Origin: Silanimonas sp965368785
Lineage (GTDB): Bacteria; Pseudomonadota; Gammaproteobacteria; Xanthomonadales; Xanthomonadaceae
DNA length: 64,000 nt
Direction of reading: 5' to 3'
NCBI GenBank assembly: GCA_965368785.1
Contig: CBDUOG010000004.1
Location: forward strand, 1 to 64,000
Part shown: positions 36,749-45,195 of the stretch, in pieces
How the letters are laid out: each line of letters starts with the position of its first letter
How positions within the stretch are numbered: the first letter of the stretch is position 1
Position numbers and translations under genes: made by a program
Notes under the pieces: generated by a model
What the model was told of the DNA's origin: nothing
Database searches by the model: none
What the model saw: only the letters and a program-made list of their open reading frames with translations

Positions 36749-37294
36749 AGCTAATTCCGACAGAAGTACTTAGCGCATTCTACCGCGTAGCCGCCAGACG
36801 CGTCGTGCCGGATTAAATGAGTTCTGTGAGGATCTATCGCGCAATTAGAGGATGATCCGGAGTCGCTGGCCTTATCACCCTTGATTCGCACAGACGGGCT
36901 GCAGCTTGGAGCGATTTTCTGATGCCCCAAAAACCAAATCCCGAACCCGGACATTGACTGTCCAAGATCGGGATTGGCAGGCCCTCAGCGACCTGAAGAC
37001 CAACATACTCCTGATTTATCCCAAATTCCAGTGTCGTCGGCGCCAGCTAGGCCCGCTAACAGGGCGTTTGATTGGCCGCGTGAAGCCGCGCACAAAATTT
37101 CCGTATTTGATTTGCTGAATCAGTTACTTAGTGACGTTTTTTTACTAGACGCCTTTGCGCATTAGCCGATGTTCGAAAACCGATAACGATCTGCGCGCTC
37201 GAGCACATGGACAGAGCGGTGACGATCGCTCGGATTAAATCGGCCCGAGCTAAGTGGAGGCCAATGGCTCCGACTGATATCAAACCTGCGTGCT
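36749..37294. other. Gene-free stretch
   Basis: No open frame here looks like a gene: they are short, lack ribosome-binding sites and have no recognisable domains. I see no tRNA, terminator or repeat in its first 400 bases. From about 37295 onwards the structured repeats begin. Confidence 0.6.
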
Positions 37295-37347
37295 GAGCGG
37301 GCCGCATTTGGCGGTCCAGGCTGTGCTTCGCCCAGTCTGTCGAACCC
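37295..37347. repeat. Structured repeat, copy B
   Basis: Shares gcgggccgc, tggcggtccag and gtctgtcgaaccc with copy A at 37511. Between the last two it has a hairpin CAGGCTGTGC-TTC-GCCCAGTCTG (37317-37339) with 9 of 10 positions paired. The stem sequence differs from copy A but pairing is kept. Confidence 0.7.
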
Positions 37348-37447
37348 AATTAGGTTGCGAAGCAAGCGGGACTTCGACAATGCGCTAGGCCGGCTTCGAA
37401 CAGGTCTGATCCCAAAAGATGCGTGCAAAATATGGCTCAACTCGAAG

Positions 37448-37500
37448 CGAGGCTTCGAACCCCTCCCTCTCAAAGCAAAAAAGCGCCACAAGGGCGCCAA
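37448..37500 (+). repeat. Inverted copy of the tRNA-Ser(CGA) 3' end plus terminator
   Basis: 37448-37471 matches the last 24 bases of the T-arm and acceptor of tRNA-Ser(CGA) at 22 of 24 positions, on the opposite strand. After a 7-base deletion (including the CCA) the similarity resumes with CAAAG..AAAA.AGCGCC and a hairpin like the tRNA terminator. On the minus strand this hairpin is followed by six T, so it could also stop minus-strand transcripts. Confidence 0.75.
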
Positions 37501-37510
37501 ACTCTTCGAA

Positions 37511-37602
37511 GGTCGGGATTGATTCGGTGCGTTCCGCACCTCATCCGCTGCGCGGGCCGCCTCTGGCGGTCCAGATCGAGCGATGCTCGATCTGTCGAAC
37601 CC
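37511..37602. repeat. Structured repeat, copy A
   Basis: Two perfect hairpins: GGTGCG-TTC-CGCACC (37526-37540) and AGATCGAGC-GAT-GCTCGATCT (37573-37593), joined by a GC-rich segment with gggccgcctctggcggtcc. It is followed by a 12-base palindrome GGGTTCGAACCC at 37620-37631. It lies between the tRNA-Ser terminator and the inverted tRNA fragment. Confidence 0.8.
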
Positions 37603-37641
37603 TACATATTTATTACCGAGGGTTCGAACCCAACCGACGCC

Positions 37642-37772
<131 letters not shown>

Positions 37773-38113
37773 GCAGAGCGCCACATTATACGGCTCCAAT
37801 AGGCTTCCGCATAGCCTCTAAACGACCTGAAGTGAAAAAGAAATCGGTTCGATTTAGCGCACAGACAGGGCCCGCCGAGAAAACCATTTAAATCTGAGCC
37901 TTTTACACGAGTCGTCCTGAACCCATCACATTCTACGTTGGCCAACTTATAGAAAGCCCGGTCTTTGCCTGTAAGCCGGCGAGCTCAGGACGACCCAGCA
38001 GAAAGATTCTCGGCCAGACCGCGCGAATCTCAATAATTCGAGCTCTGATCTGCGGAAAGTTCCCCGAAAGAGTTCGAATTAGTTAGACTTTAAGTGATCA
38101 TCAAGGAGCCTTA
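37773..38113. other. Intergenic region upstream of tRNA-Ser and the PP2C gene
   Basis: 341 bases with no credible gene. Holds the divergent promoters of tRNA-Ser(CGA) and the PP2C phosphatase. A perfect 10-bp inverted repeat GTCGTCCTGA (37911-37920) / TCAGGACGAC (37985-37994) encloses 64 bases that contain a smaller GC stem. Confidence 0.6.
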
Positions 38114-38815
38114 ATGATTGAATTTGGTCATTTGAGCCACGTTGGGCTTAGACGCGAGCTAAATGAAGACACCTACTATGGCGACGCCGATCTGGGCCTG
38201 TGGCTCGTCGCAGATGGCATGGGTGGTCATGACTACGGTGAAGTCGCGAGCGCCATCGCGCGAGAAACCATTGTTAGCGAAATTCGCGCTGGCCGTTCTA
38301 TCAGCGAAGCGATCCGTAAGGCAGATGAAGAAATAATAAAAGCATCATCCGAGCGCGGTGAAAGCTTGCCCATGGGCACAACCATCGTCGTGGTGCGGGT
38401 AAACAACAAAAAATTTGACCTGGCCTGGGTTGGCGATAGCCGCGCCTACTTGTGGGACGGTGAGCTCACCCAGATATCCTCAGACCACAGTTATGTGCAA
38501 GAACTGATTGATCAAGGCGCGATCACCTCCGAGCAGGCGCGATCGCATCCGCATCGCAACGTTGTGACTCAAGCCCTTGGCGTGACCGAACCAGATAATT
38601 TGAAGATCGAATCCATCGGAGGCGAATTGCGGCCGGGCATGCAAATTCTGCTGTGTAGTGACGGACTGACTGAAGAGGTCAGCGACGCCCAAATTGCCCG
38701 ACTCATGGCACACACCGAGTTGAGCGCGCAGGAATGCGTTGATCATCTGGTCGCCGCAGCGCTGGATGGCGGCGGATCGGACAACATTACCGTGCTACTG
38801 CTCAGAGCAACCTAG
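38114..38815 (+). CDS. PP2C-family serine/threonine protein phosphatase
   Basis: 233 residues. Metal and catalytic motifs in order: RRELNEDTYY, VADGMGGHDYGEVAS, GTTIVVVRV, WVGDSRAYLW, LCSDGLTEEV and GGSDNITVLLL. Ribosome-binding site aagga lies 7 bases before the ATG. No protein kinase, FHA or type VI gene is next to it, so its partner is unknown. Converges on dnaQ. Confidence 0.93.
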   Translation: MIEFGHLSHVGLRRELNEDTYYGDADLGLWLVADGMGGHDYGEVASAIARETIVSEIRAGRSISEAIRKADEEIIKASSERGESLPMGTTIVVVRVNNKKFDLAWVGDSRAYLWDGELTQISSDHSYVQELIDQGAITSEQARSHPHRNVVTQALGVTEPDNLKIESIGGELRPGMQILLCSDGLTEEVSDAQIARLMAHTELSAQECVDHLVAAALDGGGSDNITVLLLRAT

Positions 38816-38839
38816 CCACCCACACGCATTAAAGTCAGA

Positions 38840-39541
38840 TCACCACGACCAATTGGTCCCGGCCTTTTTGTTTAGATCATTGAGCCGCTTTTCATGTTCT
38901 GCAATGTCCGTCTGGTCCGGCGCTCGTTGAATAAACGAGATACCGGCCAGCGACTGATTAACATCCAGAACCGTCGCCGAGTCGGATTTCTTGGCACTAT
39001 CCAATGCCAAGCTCGTTTGGCCGGACGTGAGCGCAATATAGACATCCGTTAATAACTCGGCATCCAGCAGTGCGCCGTGGACCGTCCGATGCGCGTTGTC
39101 CACGCCTAATCGACGACACAAGGCATCCAGAGAGTTTCGCTGACCCGGAAACCGCTCCCGGGCCAGTTTCAAGCTATCGATCACATCTACTGTGTGATCC
39201 CGCATCGCGCCGAAGTGTTTGCCGGCTAACGAGAGCTCGTAATTAAGAAAGCCGATATCAAACGACGCATTGTGAATTACCAACGTTGAATCGCGAACGA
39301 AATCGAGGAACTCATCAATCACTTCTTCAAACTTTGGTTTATCCGACAAGAAATCCAAATTTAATCCGGTTACTTCTTGGGCACCAACCTCCATCTCTCG
39401 ACCTGGATTGATATAGCGTTGGAAGGTTCGGCCACTTAAGCGGCGCTCTACCAACTCCACACAACCGATTTCGACTACGCGATTCCCGCGCTCCCAGGAC
39501 AGGCCCGTGGTTTCCGTATCGAGAACTACAATTCGACTCAT
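38840..39541 (-). CDS. dnaQ: DNA polymerase III epsilon subunit (proofreading exonuclease)
   Basis: 233 residues. Exo I VLDTETTGL, Exo II HNASFDIGFL and Exo III HRTVHGALLDAELL give the DEDDh set of acidic residues and the catalytic His. The C-terminal tail that binds the polymerase subunit follows. Overlaps rnhA by one base, the conserved pair. Confidence 0.97.
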   Translation of the reverse strand: MSRIVVLDTETTGLSWERGNRVVEIGCVELVERRLSGRTFQRYINPGREMEVGAQEVTGLNLDFLSDKPKFEEVIDEFLDFVRDSTLVIHNASFDIGFLNYELSLAGKHFGAMRDHTVDVIDSLKLARERFPGQRNSLDALCRRLGVDNAHRTVHGALLDAELLTDVYIALTSGQTSLALDSAKKSDSATVLDVNQSLAGISFIQRAPDQTDIAEHEKRLNDLNKKAGTNWSW

Positions 39542-39999
39542 CAGGATTTTGCCTTTGCTATTGCGATTGCCGCATCTCGGGCCAAGGTATCAACACGTTC
39601 ATTTTCAGGATGTCCGGCATGCGCCTTAACCCATTGCCATTCGATTTGATGCTCAGCTACTGCCCGGTCTAATCGCTGCCACAGATCCTGGTTTTTTACC
39701 GGGTCACCGCCACTGGTTCTCCAATTACGCAATTTCCAGTTCCGCATCCACTCGGTAATACCTTGCTGCACGTATTTTGAATCGGTAACCAATCGCACAT
39801 CGCAACTATCGCGCAGCGCTTCGAGCGCGCTGATGGCTGCCATCAACTCCATTCGATTATTGGTCGTTTCAGGCTCTGCGCCCGACAGCTCTTTGTCGTG
39901 GCCAGCATAACGCAGTAACGCCGCCCAGCCGCCTGGCCCGGGATTTCCCAGACAGGCACCATCGGTAAAAATATCAACTTGCTTTCGGCCTTTCGTCAT
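39541..39999 (-). CDS. rnhA: Ribonuclease HI
   Basis: 152 residues. Acidic active site: Asp in DIFTDGACLGNPG, Glu in NNRMELMA, Asp in LVTDSKYV and Asp in NERVDTLARDAA. Cleaves RNA in RNA-DNA hybrids. Overlaps the upstream methyltransferase gene by 4 bp and dnaQ by 1 bp. Confidence 0.98.
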   Translation of the reverse strand: MTKGRKQVDIFTDGACLGNPGPGGWAALLRYAGHDKELSGAEPETTNNRMELMAAISALEALRDSCDVRLVTDSKYVQQGITEWMRNWKLRNWRTSGGDPVKNQDLWQRLDRAVAEHQIEWQWVKAHAGHPENERVDTLARDAAIAIAKAKS

Positions 40000-40691
40000 C
40001 CGGAAATCGCCTTGGGGGCGATTGCGGTTCGAGGCATATTATTTCGAATCATGGTTAAGCCAATTTCGTTTCTTCTGGCCACATGATAATTGAAGCGGCG
40101 CATCGGGTTAAGAAACCCGAACCGGTTTTCCGCGTTGGTCACATCCACCGAACGCTGAGCAGACCACAGTGGCCCGATACCGCCGCTGTTTAGAAGCTTC
40201 AAACCATTGGCATGCAAGGCAGCGGTAACACGCATTGAACTAATCAAATTGGCTCCACGCCGATGTTCCGCCCACGATTTTAAGCTCAACGGATTCAGCG
40301 ACACGATGACTAAAAGGCCATTTGGGCGAAGCACGCGCGCGAGCTCGCGCAAAAACCGCGCTGGGTCATCGCTTTGCTCTAAATTAAATACCGCATATAC
40401 CAAACTCATGCTGGAACCGACCACCGGCAACTCAAGGTCGTGACATCGCCAGTTGCCGTCAAGCTGGCCGTTTCGCGACTGCAAATAAAAATTACTGGCA
40501 ATGCGACCCGGCTTCGGTTTGAAAACGTCTCCACGCCATGGGCTGATCACCAAACCGGCATCTCCGGTCGCCGAATTAATCACCTCGAGCAACTCCGTGT
40601 GCGCGAGTAAAAAATCTGCCAACAAAATGCGGGCCGACGGCGGTTCAAGCCAGTGCTCGATTTTTTGCTTGTCTTGCAGCATTGGGCTCAT
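39996..40691 (-). CDS. SAM-dependent methyltransferase-like protein (YafS-like)
   Basis: 231 residues. The C-terminal part has the class I methyltransferase feel of ELARVLRPNGLLVIVSLNPLS, and VYAVFNLEQSDDPARFL resembles the post-motif II segment. The usual glycine-rich motif I is not visible; LLEVINSATGDAGLVIS stands in its place. Position between rnhA and gloB equals E. coli yafS, so it is probably the orthologue. Substrate unknown. A second start (MLQDK) is three codons in. Confidence 0.8.
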   Translation of the reverse strand: MSPMLQDKQKIEHWLEPPSARILLADFLLAHTELLEVINSATGDAGLVISPWRGDVFKPKPGRIASNFYLQSRNGQLDGNWRCHDLELPVVGSSMSLVYAVFNLEQSDDPARFLRELARVLRPNGLLVIVSLNPLSLKSWAEHRRGANLISSMRVTAALHANGLKLLNSGGIGPLWSAQRSVDVTNAENRFGFLNPMRRFNYHVARRNEIGLTMIRNNMPRTAIAPKAISG

Positions 40692-40740
40692 AGTGAGAAT
40701 TCTGCGCTAATCTGTCGCCTAGGTCGACCGGAACACTACC

Positions 40741-41517
40741 GTGCCAGAACTTCATGCTATTCCTGCGTTCAACGACAACTACATCTGGGCGCTCGCAGAG
40801 CACGATGGCGCCTGCCTTCTAGTGGACCCGGGCCAAGCCGAACCGGTACTTGAAGCTCTATCGGACGGACTCAGACCGCAAGCAATTTTTCTGACTCATC
40901 ATCACGCCGACCACATCGGCGGGGCGCAACAGATTGCCGAGCATTGCAAAATACCGATCTACGCGCCCAAAGATCCGCGAATTAATTTCGCAACACGCAT
41001 TATCGGTGATGGCGACTACGTGGAGCTCGGCTTTTCAGAGCGGCAGTTCCGGGTGGCGTCTATTCCGGGGCACACATCCAGCCACATAGCTTTTTATGAT
41101 CAGGAATACCTGTTCTGCGGCGATACCCTATTCAGCATGGGGTGCGGCCGCATCTTTGAGGGTACACCGGAGCAAATGCTGGGCTCATTACACACACTGG
41201 CTGCTCTTCCGGACCATCTACAGCTATGTTGCGGACATGAGTACACCTTGGCGAATGGCCGCTTCGCTCAGGCGGCAGAGCCGAATAATCCGCAGCGCGA
41301 CCGGCGTTTAGCCGAGGTCCACGACTTGCGTTCGCAAAATCGCCCCAGCCTGCCCTGCACTTTGGCCACCGAAAAAGCCACCAACCCCTTTCTACGTTGC
41401 CAATTACCCCCGGTACAAATGCAGGTCGCCAAGGCCACCGGAGGTGAAGTGGGTGATGAGATCAGCTGCTTTGCCTTGATGCGGTCCTGGAAAGACGGAT
41501 TCAATCCAGCGCTTTAA
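40741..41517 (+). CDS. gloB: Hydroxyacylglutathione hydrolase (glyoxalase II)
   Basis: 258 residues, GTG start. Metal motif LTHHHADHIGG (His53, His55, Asp57, His58), HTSSHIAFY, FCGDTLFSMGCGR and CGHEYTLANGRFA match GloB. The C-terminal substrate-binding region has RRLAEVHDLRSQNRPSLPCTL. Second step of glutathione-dependent methylglyoxal detoxification. Diverges from the methyltransferase, 49 bp apart. Confidence 0.96.
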   Translation: MPELHAIPAFNDNYIWALAEHDGACLLVDPGQAEPVLEALSDGLRPQAIFLTHHHADHIGGAQQIAEHCKIPIYAPKDPRINFATRIIGDGDYVELGFSERQFRVASIPGHTSSHIAFYDQEYLFCGDTLFSMGCGRIFEGTPEQMLGSLHTLAALPDHLQLCCGHEYTLANGRFAQAAEPNNPQRDRRLAEVHDLRSQNRPSLPCTLATEKATNPFLRCQLPPVQMQVAKATGGEVGDEISCFALMRSWKDGFNPAL

Positions 41518-41580
41518 ACAGTTGGCCTGATCGCGATAAACGGTCAAACTACAGCTCTTTTCCAGTTTGACGGAGTTTTT

Positions 41581-42375
41581 ATGGGCTTTCTCGAAGGCAA
41601 ACGCGCGCTTATCGTGGGCATCGCCAGTGCGCGCTCAATCGCCTGGGGTATTGCAGAAGCGATGCGGAACCAGGGTGCTGAGCTGGCTTTTACCTATCAA
41701 AATGACAAACTCAAATCGCGAGTTGAAGAAGCCGCCAATGAATTTGGCAGCTCAATCGTCATTCCTTGCGATGTTGCCGAAGACAGTTCAATCGATCAGA
41801 TGTTCGCTGAACTGGGCAAGCAATGGGATGGCTTCGACATCCTGGTGCATTCGGTGGGATTTGCGCCGCGCGAAGCGCTCGATGGCGGGTTCTTAGACGG
41901 GCTGACCCGAGAAAACTTCCGCATTGCCCATGACATCTCGGCCTATTCCCTATCGGCGCTGGCAAAAGCCGGGCGCCCTATGATGAAAGGCCGTAACGGC
42001 TCAATTCTCACCCTGAGCTATTTGGGCGCAGAACGCGCTCTGGCCAACTACAACGTTATGGGCGTGGCCAAAGCCAGCTTAGAGGCCAGTGTGCGTTACC
42101 TGGCACTGAATCTGGGGCCGGAAGGTACGCGAGTTAATGCGATTTCGGCCGGTCCGATCAAGACCTTGGCCGCTGCCGGCATCGGCAACTTCCGTAAGAT
42201 GCTGGGGCACGTGGAGGAGTACGCGCCGCTGCGTCGCAATGTGACCATCGAAGACGTGGGCAATGTAGCGGCATTTATGTGTTCCGACCTGGCCGCCGGA
42301 GTCACGGGTGAAGTGACCTATGTCGATGCGGGATACAACATTCTGGGTATGACCGGAGTGGGCGACGTCTGCTAA
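41581..42375 (+). CDS. fabI: Enoyl-ACP reductase (NADH) FabI
   Basis: 264 residues. GIASARSIAWGIA cofactor loop (14-26), Tyr147, Tyr157 and Lys164, all one residue offset from E. coli FabI, and FLDGLTRENF. Last step of each elongation cycle. It stands apart from the main fab cluster, next to ppiD, as in Pseudomonas. A terminator follows at 42395. Confidence 0.97.
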   Translation: MGFLEGKRALIVGIASARSIAWGIAEAMRNQGAELAFTYQNDKLKSRVEEAANEFGSSIVIPCDVAEDSSIDQMFAELGKQWDGFDILVHSVGFAPREALDGGFLDGLTRENFRIAHDISAYSLSALAKAGRPMMKGRNGSILTLSYLGAERALANYNVMGVAKASLEASVRYLALNLGPEGTRVNAISAGPIKTLAAAGIGNFRKMLGHVEEYAPLRRNVTIEDVGNVAAFMCSDLAAGVTGEVTYVDAGYNILGMTGVGDVC

Positions 42376-42394
42376 ATTCGCGCAAACGATCGAC

Positions 42395-42426
42395 CAAAAA
42401 AAAGCCCGGATATCCGGGCTTTTTTG
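42395..42426. terminator. Bidirectional terminator between fabI and ppiD
   Basis: aaaaaaagcccgga / tatccgggcttttttg: the stem aaaagcccgga/tccgggctttt has A- and T-runs at both ends. It lies between the convergent fabI and ppiD stops. Confidence 0.95.
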
Positions 42427-42433
42427 ATCGCGC

Positions 42434-44410
42434 TTATAAGCGCGATTCGTTAACCGTAATTTTGTATGTACTGCGAAGCGCATCAATAAATGCCTGTGCC
42501 TCCAACTGACCTCGCAATTGCGCCAATTGTGTCTTCAACAACCCTTTGACGGTCTCGTCGGTATCAGCCGCATCGCCGTCCTGCACGGCACTCACACTCA
42601 CCAGAGCGAAGCGATTGTTGCCCATATCGGCCAAAGCAATGGCCGGGTCACCCTCAACTGCTGCCGGACGTGGAAGGCTGAATGCTTGGGCAACTACCGC
42701 CGGATGCGGAACCGCTGATCCACGTGCTGCGGCGCTAACCGACGCCACTGAACCGCTGATTTCCGTGGCCAGATCAGTCATCGACGTACCGGACTGGGCG
42801 CGTTCCAATAAAGCCATTGCGCGGGCCTTGGCTTCCTCGCTACGCAGCTTCGATTCTAAATCATAGGCAACCTGGTCCCGAACTTCATCGAACGGGCGCA
42901 GAACCGACGGCTTGTGCTCGCGAACCTGCAAAATCACCATGTGGTTTACACCGAGCTCGATGTTCTGACTCACCTTACGTTCCTGCAACTGCTCTGCGGC
43001 AAAGGCCACTTTACGAACTTCATCTAACGCAGCGATACCCTCACCGCTTTCGCGAGTGAACATACCGGAGGAGTACACCTCAATGTTCAATTCACTAGCT
43101 GCGTTACGCAGCGATGTCGGATCAAGCAGAATTTTATCAATCAATGCGCCGCCAAGTTCGCTATAGGTGCGCTCACGCTCACTCTCCAGATACTCAGTAG
43201 CGAGTTGATCGCGCACTTCCTCAAATGGCTGGCTTTGTGCTTCTAAGACCTCACGCACGAATACCACGTGAAGGCCCTGCTGCGTGCGGATCGGATCGGA
43301 AACCTCCGACTCGGCCAAACTAGCTACCGGCGCGTCAAACTCTGACGGAAAAATGCCCGGCTGATAAACGCCAATATCGCCACCGAGTTCGCGCGAGAGC
43401 GAATCATCCGAGAACTCCCTGGCCAATGCCGCGAAATCCTCACCTGCACGCGCGCGCTGGACCACTGTTTCGGCACGGGCTTGAGCTGCTGCGACGATCG
43501 CGGCATCTTTAAAATCAGATACTTCGATCAAAATTTGCGATAAGGTTTTTTCTGCCGGCCGACCAAAACGCAATGGGTTCTGCTCATAGCGTTCAAGTAA
43601 ATCTTCTTCTGCCACCACGCCCGTTGTGGGCATTGCGGCAACATCCAACTCGACGTAATCAATCGCAACCGTTTCAACCGTGCTATACAGCTGCGGATTA
43701 TTCTCATAATGCGCCTGAATCTGCTCTTCGCTGATCTCCGGCGCGCTAAATGGCGGCTCAATAATCAGCGCGGAGATATCACGGGTCTGCCGTTGCAGAC
43801 GCAAAAACTCATCCAGTTCGGCATCGGTGACAATTGCACTGCGTCCCATGGTTCCAACCAGGCTGGAGGAAACAACTGCTCCGGCGATTTCAGCGTCGAA
43901 ACTATCCCCGGTATAGCCGCGCACTTGCAGCCACGCCTGATAAGCCTCTTTGCCAACGAATTTTCCGTTCTCGGTCAGTCCGTCAATTTCTAGAATTCTG
44001 TTTCTGATTTGCGACTTGGATGCCCGAATGCCTGCATCTTTGGCAGCCAGATTGACCAAACGTTCGTCGATCATACGCTCCAGAATCTCGCGCTTCATCG
44101 AAAGCGCCAAAAATGCTTCCGCATCGAAAGAGTCGCCTTGCGCCTGTTGCGTTTCGGAACGCACCCGATTTAAACGATCAGTGAACTCAATGGTCGAAAT
44201 CGAATCGACCTCCCAGACAAGCTTCCTGACCAACCACCAATCCGGCGCTGATGTCCACCACGCCGGAGCGCGCTCAATCTTCGCCGCCGAACTATCCATA
44301 TCCGAGCGAGTCAAACTGTCCAGCCCAAAAAAAGCCATCGCAAACATGATCGGCACAAGAATCAAAACGGCAATCCAGCCAGAAGTGTTATCTCTAATTT
44401 TTTGCAGCAT
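42434..44410 (-). CDS. ppiD: Periplasmic chaperone / peptidyl-prolyl isomerase-like PpiD
   Basis: 658 residues. One N-terminal membrane anchor (about 12-30), a SurA-type N domain with MKREILERMIDERLVNLAAK, one parvulin domain (about 265-365) with EKTLSQILIEV, FAALAREFSDD, GGDIGVYQPG, and long C-terminal helical repeats. PpiD sits at SecYEG and aids folding of exported proteins. It ends the tig-clpP-clpX-lon-hupB-ppiD series; two tRNAs are inserted between hupB and ppiD. Confidence 0.95.
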   Translation of the reverse strand: MLQKIRDNTSGWIAVLILVPIMFAMAFFGLDSLTRSDMDSSAAKIERAPAWWTSAPDWWLVRKLVWEVDSISTIEFTDRLNRVRSETQQAQGDSFDAEAFLALSMKREILERMIDERLVNLAAKDAGIRASKSQIRNRILEIDGLTENGKFVGKEAYQAWLQVRGYTGDSFDAEIAGAVVSSSLVGTMGRSAIVTDAELDEFLRLQRQTRDISALIIEPPFSAPEISEEQIQAHYENNPQLYSTVETVAIDYVELDVAAMPTTGVVAEEDLLERYEQNPLRFGRPAEKTLSQILIEVSDFKDAAIVAAAQARAETVVQRARAGEDFAALAREFSDDSLSRELGGDIGVYQPGIFPSEFDAPVASLAESEVSDPIRTQQGLHVVFVREVLEAQSQPFEEVRDQLATEYLESERERTYSELGGALIDKILLDPTSLRNAASELNIEVYSSGMFTRESGEGIAALDEVRKVAFAAEQLQERKVSQNIELGVNHMVILQVREHKPSVLRPFDEVRDQVAYDLESKLRSEEAKARAMALLERAQSGTSMTDLATEISGSVASVSAAARGSAVPHPAVVAQAFSLPRPAAVEGDPAIALADMGNNRFALVSVSAVQDGDAADTDETVKGLLKTQLAQLRGQLEAQAFIDALRSTYKITVNESRL

Positions 44411-44503
44411 TATTTATTCGCTCTTAATTTGGATTAGTCCGAAAAGTTCGGCCCCAATAGTCAGCTATTCTCGCGGTTTCCGGACTACAAAAACAGCCCG
44501 TAC

Positions 44504-44539
44504 GACAAAAACAATAAGGGCGCCTCGCGGCGCCCTTAT
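44504..44539 (-). terminator. Terminator after tRNA-Asp
   Basis: Stem ataagggcgcc / ggcgcccttat with loop tcgc; on the minus strand it is followed by tgtttttgtc. Ends the hupB-tRNA-Val-tRNA-Asp transcript before ppiD. Confidence 0.9.
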
Positions 44540-44550
44540 CATTAAAAAAA

Positions 44551-44627
44551 TGGCGGAGTGGACGGGACTCGAACCCGCGACCCCCGGCGTGACAGGCCGG
44601 TATTCTAACCGACTGAACTACCACTCC
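44551..44627 (-). tRNA. tRNA-Asp(GTC)
   Basis: 77 nt with encoded CCA. Acceptor GGAGTGG / CCACTCC, anticodon GTC in GCCTGTCACGC, T-arm CGGGTTCGAGTCCCG. Lies 9 bp downstream of tRNA-Val. Confidence 0.97.
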
Positions 44628-44636
44628 GCTTTTTTC

Positions 44637-44711
44637 TGGTGGGTGCTGAGGGTTTCGAACCCCCGACCCTCGCCTTGTAAGGGCGACGCTCTACCGCTGA
44701 GCTAAGCACCC
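44637..44711 (-). tRNA. tRNA-Val(TAC)
   Basis: 75 nt with encoded CCA. Acceptor GGGTGCT / AGCACCC, anticodon TAC in CCCTTACAAGG, T-arm GGGGGTTCGAAACCCTC. Lies 16 bp after hupB. Confidence 0.97.
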
Positions 44712-44727
44712 TTGGCAAGCAAGACGA

Positions 44728-45000
44728 CTAGTTTAATGCATCCTTAAGGGCTTTGCCAGCCTTGAATGCAGGATTTTTTGAAGCTTTGATCTTGATGGTT
44801 GCGCCGGTTTGCGGGTTGCGACCCTGACGTGCAGCGCGCTTGCGAACAGAGAAGGTTCCGAAGCCAACGAGGGTTACGGTATCGCCTTTTTTCAGTGCCT
44901 TACGGACGGTGTCAATAAAACCGTCAACGGCGCGACCTGCATCTGCTTTCGACAGTTCGGCTGCGTCAGCAATTGCGGCAATAAAATCAGATTTATTCAT
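44728..45000 (-). CDS. hupB: DNA-binding protein HU
   Basis: 90 residues from the ATG at 45000 (MNKSDFIAAIADAAELSK), with AGGGAG 8 bases upstream; the frame stays open further upstream but without family-like sequence. GFGTFSVRKRAARQGRNPQTG is the DNA-binding arm. Structural nucleoid protein. Follows lon, as in most proteobacteria, after a 195-bp spacer with two palindromes. Confidence 0.97.
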   Translation of the reverse strand: MNKSDFIAAIADAAELSKADAGRAVDGFIDTVRKALKKGDTVTLVGFGTFSVRKRAARQGRNPQTGATIKIKASKNPAFKAGKALKDALN

Positions 45001-45046
45001 TCTGGACTCCCTAAGCGGTGAATACCGCGGTTTGATTTTCCGGTTT

Positions 45047-45066
45047 CCACTTTCCGCGGAAAGTGG
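45047..45066. promoter_or_regulatory. Perfect 20-bp palindrome upstream of hupB
   Basis: CCACTTTCCGCGGAAAGTGG, 47 bp before the hupB start. It could be an operator or an mRNA hairpin; no T-run follows, so a terminator is unlikely. A second inverted repeat GCGCTG-N8-CAGCGC lies at 45110-45129. Confidence 0.6.
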
Positions 45067-45195
45067 GTCCGGTTCCATTTCGCCGGGATGTAATTTTTCA
45101 TCACGGTTGCGCTGATTTATACCAGCGCAGCTCCAAGCGTGCAATAAAAAATACCAGCTTTTATGCGGGTTTCAGCGATTTTTGATTATTTTTGC

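Noticed and set aside
37448..37500. Intact second tRNA gene on the plus strand
   Set aside because: Only the T-arm and acceptor 3' half resemble tRNA-Ser; no anticodon or D-arm precedes it and the CCA is gone.
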